DNA of 18,743 nt from a bacterium (GTDB lineage: Bacteria; UBA9089; CG2-30-40-21; SBAY01), in contig JASEHU010000009.1 in the NCBI GenBank assembly GCA_030018635.1, positions 1-18,743 on the forward strand, in the 5' to 3' direction. A model generated the notes under the pieces. It ran no database searches and had not been told where the DNA came from. It saw only the letters and a list, made by a program, of their open reading frames with translations. The position numbers and the translations under genes were made by a program. Below, one piece after another: positions 6,722 to 12,350 of this stretch; the first letter of the stretch is position 1; each line of letters opens with the position of its first letter.

Positions 6722-7242
6722 ATGCAATCCGAATGCAAGTTTGGATATAACCCTAAATCTGCAATCATGATAAGGAAAACTTTGGAAGAAATTTGTCTTG
6801 ACAGAGGTGCAACTGGTGACAATCTGAAGAAGCGTATCCAAGCGTTGAGTAGCAAGATTGTAATTCCTAAAGAACTCTTTGAAGGAATGGATGAATTAAG
6901 ACTATTACTCCATGACACTTAAATTTGTGGGTTTTTCTCACACAAAGAACATAAAGATTCTTTTTATTTTTCCTCTTTATGTGCTTTGTGTTTTTGTGTG
7001 AGGATATATTTCGTGATTCTGTATAAAAATTTGTTTATACCCATAAAATAAAATGTCACAGAGTACTATTAGGAAATGATGCTGCTCATTTTGAATCCCG
7101 TATCTTTGATAAAATTAGCAAGGAAGAAGTTAAAGTAGGTATAGAATTTACAAAGGAAATTTTAAAAGCGGTATATCAGTATGCATATTTATTAAATAGG
7201 TTAAGAAGTTTGAAAAAAAGCAATGCAGGCATGAGCGCTTAA
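6722..7242 (+). pseudogene. DUF4145-like gene, 5'-truncated and split by a MITE
   Basis: The left part encodes MIRKTLEEICLDRGATGDNL.. to GMDELRLL, then meets an out-of-place stop at 6920. The right part (from 7072) encodes GNDAAHFESRIFDK.. to KSNAGMSA, stop at 7240-7242. Removing the 158-bp element and one 6-bp target copy joins them in frame as ..DELRLLGNDAAHFE.., which is the C-terminal core of DUF4145 (HEPN-like) proteins as I know the family. The N-terminal half of the family is missing: the reading frame begins right behind the tRNA. The stop codon lies inside the R'' box (GCTTAAC) of the attC-like site, the usual position for a cassette gene. DUF4145 proteins are often linked to restriction or toxin loci, which fits the neighbours. 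Confidence 0.8.
6907..7064 (+). mobile_element. MITE, 158 bp, inserted in the DUF4145-like gene
   Basis: The termini form 25-bp imperfect inverted repeats (ACTCCATGACACTTAA.. against ACTCTGTGACATTTTA.., 19/25). The element is flanked by the direct repeat ACTATT(A) at 6901-6907 and 7065-7071, a 6-7 bp target duplication. Excision restores the host reading frame. The interior contains a second inverted repeat (CTCACACAAA.. with ..TTTGTGTGAG). It has no coding capacity. Another copy begins the window at 1-49. Confidence 0.82.
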
Positions 7243-7317
7243 CACGGGCTATACGGCTCGCTTACGCTCGCCCAAACCAGCCTTCGGCTGGCTTCGTATA
7301 GCCCGGGAACGTTATAC
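7237..7317 (+). other. attC-like recombination site (site 3)
   Basis: The order is: box GCTTAAC (7237-7243), one nt, stem arm CGGGCTATACG (7245-7255), an inner hairpin CCAGCC-TTC-GGCTGG (7277-7291), CTT, stem arm CGTATAGCCCG (7295-7305), spacer GGAAC and box GTTATAC (7311-7317). The 11-bp stem is perfect. R'' fits the integron consensus RYYYAAC exactly; R' fits GTTRRRY at six of seven positions. It carries the stop codon of the upstream remnant and directly precedes the restriction-modification cassette. Confidence 0.68.
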
Positions 7318-7378
7318 GCAATGCCGTGCCAAAACATTATAGGTTAAAGATAGATATAACATTTAAAAGGGTATCAAT

Positions 7379-8932
7379 ATGAACACGAAAAAGTTACCAT
7401 TCTTACAGTCCCAAATATTGGAACACTTATACCTCAAGATATTTGATAATGCAGTACCTACCATTGAGGAACTATCGGAATTAACCGGTTATCCCAAGGA
7501 TAGTAAAATTCTTCTAAATGGAATTCATTTACTAATCAAAAAGGGATTCATCGAAAACGGAAGTAATTTTTATTTCAAAGTTCCACAGAATAAAAAATCT
7601 TTTTTTGAGGAAACTATACAAAAGATTAAAAATCAAGAAATTAAATATAATCTGGAATTGGTTGATCAGATTGATATAAAAACTCCTTATCAATTATCAC
7701 TTTTTCAGGAATACCACTCCATAAACGATTTAAACCGACATGGGGTTGTTCATCACTGGTATGATTATTTAGAGGATTTCCCATATATCCTTTTAGAAGA
7801 GAGTATTAAAAAATATAGTTTAAAAAAGGGAGATTTAGTTTTAGACCCTTTTTGTGGAAGTGGGACTACTTTGGTTTCAAGTAATTTATTTCAGCTAAAT
7901 GCAATTGGTATAGATACAAATCCTCTAATGTGTCTTGTTTCCGATGTCAAAACAACTTGGGATATAGACATTGACAGGCTAAAAAGTATCTATAAGGAAA
8001 AAGTTAAGAAGTTTATTAAATTAGCAGAGAATTTTGAAAATTATAATCTCGAAAATGATTTTTTAAAGAAGATGCCAAAAAGAGAATTGAATCAATGGAT
8101 AAGTCTCAAAATGCAAAAAGAAGTCTCTTTAATGAAAGATTTGATTAGTGAAATTGAGGATGAAAAAATAAAAAAATTATTTATGGTAATGTTAGGCAAG
8201 ACGGCATTTGACACCTCTTATGTTGCGCTATGTCCCGGAACAACATTTTATCCTCATAGACAAAAAGAACCATTTTTTAATGTTTTTTGTAAAAAAATAA
8301 TTCATGCGTATAATGATTTGAAACTTGTTCAAAAATTCGATTCATATGGCAAAACCAAAGTATTTAATAAATCCGCACTGAAAACGAGTTCTTTTATTGA
8401 AGCGGATTCTATTGATTTTATCATAACCTCCCCCCCTTATCCGAACGATCTTGAATATACAAGACAAACCCGATTAGAGTTGTATCTCTTAGATTTTGTA
8501 AAGAATATGGATGATGTCCAAAAACTAAAAAAGACTATGATAAAAGGGAGTACAAAATTAATCTATAAGGAAGATAACTGGAGCGAATATATAACGAAGT
8601 TCAAAGCCATTCAAGAAGTAGCAGATCAAATAGAAGAGGCGTTATCAGATAAAAATTGGGGGTTTGATTATCCGAGAATGGTAAGAGAATATTTTGGAGG
8701 AATGTATATCTGTCTAAAAGAATTTTATAAAGTTATGAAAAGAGGCTGCTATAATTTGCAAGTGGTAGGAGACCAGACATATAAAAATATTGTTATCCCT
8801 GTAGGTAAAATCTTTGTTGAGATGGCTAAAGATATAGGCTATTCCGATGCGCATATTGAATTATTTAGAACGAGAAGAAGCACAACACATAATATACCAC
8901 TACCGGAAGAAATAGTCGTCATTAAGAAATAA
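7379..8932 (+). CDS. Site-specific DNA methyltransferase of a restriction-modification pair
   Basis: The 517-aa product is an amino-methyltransferase (adenine-N6 or cytosine-N4 type). The S-adenosylmethionine-binding motif I is DPFCGSGTT (residues 156-164) with motif II at IGIDTNP (176-182). The catalytic motif IV is TSPPY (350-354), whose S-P-P-Y form is commoner in cytosine-N4 enzymes. Residues 1-70 look like a winged-helix domain (EELSELTGYPKDSKILLNGI), which could bind DNA or autoregulate. The 190-residue helical region between motifs I and IV is unusually long and may hold target recognition. The start has AAAAGGG upstream. The endonuclease gene begins 14 bp after the stop. It should protect the NotI-like enzyme's site on the host chromosome. 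Confidence 0.87.
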   Translation: MNTKKLPFLQSQILEHLYLKIFDNAVPTIEELSELTGYPKDSKILLNGIHLLIKKGFIENGSNFYFKVPQNKKSFFEETIQKIKNQEIKYNLELVDQIDIKTPYQLSLFQEYHSINDLNRHGVVHHWYDYLEDFPYILLEESIKKYSLKKGDLVLDPFCGSGTTLVSSNLFQLNAIGIDTNPLMCLVSDVKTTWDIDIDRLKSIYKEKVKKFIKLAENFENYNLENDFLKKMPKRELNQWISLKMQKEVSLMKDLISEIEDEKIKKLFMVMLGKTAFDTSYVALCPGTTFYPHRQKEPFFNVFCKKIIHAYNDLKLVQKFDSYGKTKVFNKSALKTSSFIEADSIDFIITSPPYPNDLEYTRQTRLELYLLDFVKNMDDVQKLKKTMIKGSTKLIYKEDNWSEYITKFKAIQEVADQIEEALSDKNWGFDYPRMVREYFGGMYICLKEFYKVMKRGCYNLQVVGDQTYKNIVIPVGKIFVEMAKDIGYSDAHIELFRTRRSTTHNIPLPEEIVVIKK

Positions 8933-8946
8933 CAAGAGGTGAAATT

Positions 8947-9792
8947 ATGAATAATACACATAGAAAACATTATCCCGCAGAAATCTTTGGTTACCCTGTT
9001 GAGAATATATCAAAAGAAGCAGAACAAATTAGAAAAAGGCATCTATGCCCATTTAGCAATAACGATAGATGCTCCAAACAAAGTCGCTTATTGACCTATC
9101 CTATGGGAATTTGTTCTGCTTGGTGGCCAAACAATAGTCCTATAGCCATTTGCCCAAAAAGACTTTTACAAGATAAGACCATTTTTATTAATGCAGCAAA
9201 TCATGTTTTTGGAAATACAGATAATGTCCTATTATTTTCAGAGGTAAAACTTAAAAGAATAGGCACCTTTGATTTTGTTCTGGTGAAACATAAGCCAATT
9301 AGCGATGAGATAGATGATTTTTGCGTTGTAGAATTTCAAACTGATTCTACAACCGGCACAGGAAAACTTGTAAAAGCAATAGAAGATTATATACAGAATA
9401 AGGATATAACAAAAAATTCCTATGCCTTTGGCATGAATACCTACAATACCATTAAACTCTCATTTATCCAAATGCTAAACAAAGGGCAAGTTTTTGAAGC
9501 CTGGAATAAAAAAATTATCTGGGCAGTCCAACAATATATCTATAAAAATATGGTAGATAGATTTGGGCTTCAAGGCATGAAACTCAACAAGAATGATGCG
9601 AATTTATTTTTCATCTATGATATTGGCCACCATTCTAATCCTGATAAATATCAACTTACAGTAGAGAATATCAGATCCTCAATGATAGAGAATTTAATGA
9701 AAGCATTCCGAGGAACAGATTTACCACAAATAGATGATTTCATAAAAATATTACATAAGAAATTACGATTAAATTTAGGGATAAGGATATGA
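8947..9792 (+). CDS. NotI-family type II restriction endonuclease
   Basis: The N-terminus (HYPAEIFGYPVENISKEAEQ, then HLCPF) resembles NotI, including four cysteines at 34, 42, 56 and 69 that would form its structural Cys4 iron site. The nuclease core shows an acidic set consistent with the PD-(D/E)xK variant of NotI: E100, D109 in GTFDFVLV, then E129-x-Q131 in VVEFQTD. The protein is 281 aa, clearly shorter than NotI (383 aa), so part of the recognition region may differ and GCGGCCGC specificity cannot be assumed. A ribosome site AAGAGGTG lies before ATG. It is translationally close to the methyltransferase, with no other gene in the cassette. All core residues are present, so it is probably functional. 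Confidence 0.8.
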   Translation: MNNTHRKHYPAEIFGYPVENISKEAEQIRKRHLCPFSNNDRCSKQSRLLTYPMGICSAWWPNNSPIAICPKRLLQDKTIFINAANHVFGNTDNVLLFSEVKLKRIGTFDFVLVKHKPISDEIDDFCVVEFQTDSTTGTGKLVKAIEDYIQNKDITKNSYAFGMNTYNTIKLSFIQMLNKGQVFEAWNKKIIWAVQQYIYKNMVDRFGLQGMKLNKNDANLFFIYDIGHHSNPDKYQLTVENIRSSMIENLMKAFRGTDLPQIDDFIKILHKKLRLNLGIRI

Positions 9793-9817
9793 GTAATTTA
9801 GAAATGGACACGGCACA

Positions 9818-9910
9818 GCGTATAACACAGCATAAAAGGTTCGTGCCTTATGGTACTCACCCAAATTTTTGCTTCGCAAAAACTTCTTTTATGCTGAGAA
9901 CTTTATACGC
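9818..9910 (+). other. attC-like recombination site (site 4)
   Basis: The outer arms GCGTATA (9818-9824) and TATACGC (9904-9910) pair. Box GTATAAC (9820-9826), one nt, stem CAGCATAAAAG (9828-9838), inner hairpin TTTTTGC-TTC-GCAAAAA (9866-9882), stem CTTTTATGCTG (9886-9896), spacer AGAAC, box TTTATAC (9902-9908). The 11-bp stem is perfect, and spacing is identical to sites 1 and 3. The first base of the R' box is T, not G, which could reduce recombination here. Confidence 0.65.
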
Positions 9911-9945
9911 AATTTCGTCCAATGAAATATTAAGGAGATAAACCA

Positions 9946-10047
9946 ATAACAGAAACATATAAAGGACAAAAGATGATGAAAAAAGCAGAGGAAATTCAAG
10001 AATTCTGGGCCTATGATATGGTAACTATTTACTCAAATGAAGTGTAA
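9946..10047 (+). pseudogene. Short gene remnant with ATA in start position
   Basis: AAGGAG (9932-9937) stands 8 nt before ATA ACA GAA ACA TAT, a frame that runs TETYKGQKMMKKAEEIQEFW.. to TAA at 10045-10047. ATA where ATG is expected suggests a start-codon mutation; initiation at ATG 9973 would leave only 24 residues. From memory, xxKAEEIQEFW is a common opening of uncharacterised phage or accessory proteins, but this is weak. It lies right after attC-like site 4, as the first gene of a third cassette whose 3' part is lost before dtd. Confidence 0.4.
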
Positions 10048-10117
10048 CAAAGGAGAAGAGGGGAATATGGAGAAATGGAGAGAAGAAAAATTAACTGAAA
10101 ATTTAGGGAAATAAGAT

Positions 10118-10564
10118 ATGCGTGCTTGTGTTCAACGAGTTAAAGAAGCAACTGTAACCGTAGGTAATAAAATAATTGGCCAGATAGACAAAGGACTATT
10201 GATTTTATTAGGAATAACCCATCAGGATACGATTAAAGATGTACAATATCTGGTAAATAAAATTATTAATCTGCGAATATTTACGGATGAAACGAACAAA
10301 TTTAACCTTTCTGTATTAGATATTAATGGTGGGGTCTTAATTATTTCCCAATTTACCTTGTATGGTGATTGTCGTAAAGGTAGGAAACCTGATTTTACTC
10401 AGGCGGCTGCCCCTGAATTAGCCAGAGAATTATACCTCGAATTTATAGACCTGGTAAAAAAAGCAGGAATTAAGACTCAAGAAGGCGAATTTGGGGCTAA
10501 GATGTTAGTTGATATTCATAACGATGGCCCGGTAACCTTAATCCTGGATAGTAAAAATGACTGA
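10118..10564 (+). CDS. dtd: D-aminoacyl-tRNA deacylase
   Basis: The enzyme hydrolyses D-aminoacyl (and glycyl) groups mischarged on tRNA, recycling the tRNA. The 148-aa length is standard. The start MRACVQRVKEATVTV and the SQFTLYGD motif (77-84, containing the SQFT active-site loop) are typical, as is the NDGPVT motif (135-140), with the cross-subunit Gly-cisPro that excludes L-amino acids. AGGGA lies about 10 nt before ATG. The stop codon overlaps the start of the next gene by 8 bp, indicating translational coupling. It marks the return to housekeeping genes after the accessory patch. Confidence 0.96.
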   Translation: MRACVQRVKEATVTVGNKIIGQIDKGLLILLGITHQDTIKDVQYLVNKIINLRIFTDETNKFNLSVLDINGGVLIISQFTLYGDCRKGRKPDFTQAAAPELARELYLEFIDLVKKAGIKTQEGEFGAKMLVDIHNDGPVTLILDSKND

Positions 10565-11180
10565 AATTCATAAATTAATTGTTGGTTCTATGGCAAGTAA
10601 TTGCTATATCTTTAGCGAAAGGGATGAGGCAATTATTATTGACCCGGGGGATGAAGCAGAATTAATCCTTGACAAATTGAATGAGTTAAAAACTAAACCT
10701 GTTTATATCGTTAATACCCATGGGCATCTTGACCATATTTCGGCTAACGATGAAATAAAAATGGCAACAGGGGCAAAAATCCTTATTCATAAAAACGATG
10801 CCCCTATGCTGACGGATGCCTTTTTAAATTTATCAGCCACCTTTGAGCAGCCAATAGTTTGCCAAAAGGCAGATAAATTATTAGAAGATGGGGAGGTTAT
10901 CAAAACAAGTAATCTAACATTAAAGGTTCTCCACACCCCAGGACACACTCAAGGTGGAATTTGTCTTGTAGGCGATGGATTCGTATTTACCGGTGATACC
11001 TTGTTTCAATCAGGGATTGGCCGAACTGATTTCCCATGTGGGTCATATAAAACCTTGATTAATTCTATCACTAATCGGCTTTTAACTCTACCTGATGAAT
11101 TTATTATTTACCCCGGACATGGGGATATTTCTACTATTGGAATGGAACGGCAAAGTAATCCATTTTTAGTGAATTTTTAG
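10557..11180 (+). CDS. Metallo-beta-lactamase-fold hydrolase, glyoxalase II-like
   Basis: The 207-aa MBL-fold protein of the GloB-like subgroup has the metal-binding signature THGHLDH (H55, H57, D59, H60), then H130 in HTPGHTQGG, D147 in FTGDTLF and H188 in IYPGHGD. The C-terminus has the MERQSNPFL signature of the short bacterial YcbL-type hydrolases. These cleave thioesters such as S-lactoylglutathione analogues; the exact substrate is unknown. It starts within the 3' end of dtd (8-bp overlap), a frequent pairing in bacteria, and is likely co-translated. Confidence 0.9.
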   Translation: MTEIHKLIVGSMASNCYIFSERDEAIIIDPGDEAELILDKLNELKTKPVYIVNTHGHLDHISANDEIKMATGAKILIHKNDAPMLTDAFLNLSATFEQPIVCQKADKLLEDGEVIKTSNLTLKVLHTPGHTQGGICLVGDGFVFTGDTLFQSGIGRTDFPCGSYKTLINSITNRLLTLPDEFIIYPGHGDISTIGMERQSNPFLVNF

Positions 11181-11305
11181 TAATCGGATGGGGTTTCAAA
11201 CCCCTTTAGCGGATAAAACGGATAAATAAAAGATTGAAATCTGTTCAATCCGATTAATCCGATTACTAAAAAAGATTAAAATCCGTTCAATCCGATTACT
11301 AAATC
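11176..11305. repeat. Spacer with AATCCGATTACTAAA repeats and weak terminator hairpin
   Basis: GGGGTT-TCA-AACCCC (11190-11204) forms a small hairpin just after the MBL stop, followed only by TTT, so termination is weak at best. TTTAGTAATCGGAT (around 11176-11189) is inverted relative to ATCCGATTACTAAA (around 11257-11270), and the latter word recurs at about 11293-11304. It is another member of the self-complementary spacer repeats. Confidence 0.5.
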
Positions 11306-11331
11306 AACGAAACTTCAATGGTTAATGGTTA

Positions 11332-12231
11332 ATGAAACAGCAAATCGAGGATTTTATTAATTACCTGAATATAGAAAGGGGTTTATCTCTTAATACCTGT
11401 CTGGCGTATGAAAGTGATTTGACTCAGTATCGAGCATTTCTTGAAGAAAATGGTATTCAAGCATGGGATTCAACGAAAATAGACATGACAGGTTATCTTA
11501 ACTTTTTACGGCATACCCAATTAAAATCGGTAAGTATCAGTCGGAAGGTAGCCGGCATTAAGACATTTTATAGATTTATGGAGAATGAAGGGCTGATTGA
11601 GTTTAACCCAACCCTTTATTTGGAATCGCCGTCTATAAAATCATGGGCAACAAGTAAATTGCCAAAATTTTTAACCGCTAAAGAGGTGGAATTATTATTG
11701 AATCAACCGGAGGTAACTAAACCTACTGGTTTAAGAGATAAGGCGATATTAGAATTTATGTATGCTACAGGCTCCAGGGTTGCAGAGGTTACATCCCTTA
11801 ATGTGTCTCAAATCAATCTGGAGATAGGATTTGCAAATATTATAGGCAAAGGCTCAAAGGAAAGGATAGTTCCCCTGGGTAAGTTCGCCTCAAATTATAT
11901 TGGTGAATATTTAGAAAAAGGAAGACCGTATTTAATTAAAAGTGGTGAACAAGTAACGAGGTTATTTGTAAATTGGCGAGGAAAAGGGATTACCAGACAG
12001 GCACTCTGGATGATGATTAAAAAATATGCCCTGGCAGGTGGAATAAAAAAGGATATTTCACCGCATACCTTGCGTCATTCATTTGCTACACACTTGTTAG
12101 CCAATGATGCCGATTTACGAAGTGTTCAGGAAATGTTAGGACATGCTAATATCACCACAACACAGATTTATACGCATATTAACCACGCCAGGCTTAAAAC
12201 CCTGCATGCAAAATATCATCCGAGAGGATAA
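11332..12231 (+). CDS. xerD: XerC/XerD-type tyrosine recombinase
   Basis: The 299-aa recombinase resolves chromosome dimers at dif with its partner. The N-terminal SAM-like domain (1-90) precedes a catalytic domain with all residues present: R149 (ATGSRVAEV), K173 (IIGKGSKERIV), H245-x-x-R248 (HTLRHSFATHLL), H271 (MLGHANITTT) and Tyr280 nucleophile (QIYTHI). Length and layout are those of Xer proteins; I see no extra insertion of the kind that marks IntI. No clear ribosome site precedes ATG 11332, but the N-terminus aligns with Xer starts. The XerC versus XerD choice is uncertain. It is the only intact tyrosine recombinase in the window, though nothing shows that it acts on the attC-like sites. 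Confidence 0.88.
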   Translation: MKQQIEDFINYLNIERGLSLNTCLAYESDLTQYRAFLEENGIQAWDSTKIDMTGYLNFLRHTQLKSVSISRKVAGIKTFYRFMENEGLIEFNPTLYLESPSIKSWATSKLPKFLTAKEVELLLNQPEVTKPTGLRDKAILEFMYATGSRVAEVTSLNVSQINLEIGFANIIGKGSKERIVPLGKFASNYIGEYLEKGRPYLIKSGEQVTRLFVNWRGKGITRQALWMMIKKYALAGGIKKDISPHTLRHSFATHLLANDADLRSVQEMLGHANITTTQIYTHINHARLKTLHAKYHPRG

Positions 12232-12248
12232 ATTGTTAGGAAATTGTG

Positions 12249-12325
12249 AATTATGAATTATGAATGAAGGAAAAAGAAGACAATGAATTCTTAATCTTAT
12301 AATTTATAATTTATAATTCATAATT
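12249..12325. repeat. Inverted repeat of AATTATG units
   Basis: AATTATGAATTATGAAT (12249-12265) pairs with 12309-12325 at 16 of 17 bases; adjacent ATTTATA units extend the right arm. It fills the spacer between xerD and the first TPR gene and could act as a weak terminator. Confidence 0.6.
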
Positions 12326-12350
12326 TTTAATTATACGAGGAGGAATAATT

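Larger units (their letters stand above)
7312..9902 (+). mobile_element. Putative gene cassette carrying a restriction-modification pair
   Basis: It begins TTATACGCAATGCCGTG (7312-7328). Just before the stem of site 4 it ends with CACGGCACAGCGTATAA (9809-9825), whose complement is TTATACGCTGTGCCGTG: identical but for two adjacent bases. Circularised, these ends would give a site with an 8-bp arm, a 2-nt mismatch and a further 7-bp arm outside the 11-bp stem. It contains exactly two plus-strand genes. The boundaries assume integron-style G|TT cleavage. Confidence 0.6.

Noticed and set aside
6632..6922. A 96-aa ORF spanning tRNA-Ala
   Set aside because: Its first third is the tRNA gene and its end is inside the MITE; only the middle is a DUF4145 remnant.
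1386..9910. Calling the sites canonical class-type integron attC
   Set aside because: R boxes AGATAAT, TTTATAC and GTTATCT do not fit RYYYAAC/GTTRRRY and the spacers are 1 and 5 nt; only an attC-like label is justified.
10067..10115. Small ORF MEKWREEKLTENLGK before dtd
   Set aside because: Fifteen codons with no homology I recognise; probably chance or the tail of the decayed cassette.
11332..12231. The intact Xer-like protein as the integrase of the cassette system
   Set aside because: It has ordinary Xer length and motifs, lies in a housekeeping context next to dtd, and has no attI-like or attC-like sequence beside it. Action in trans cannot be excluded but is not supported.
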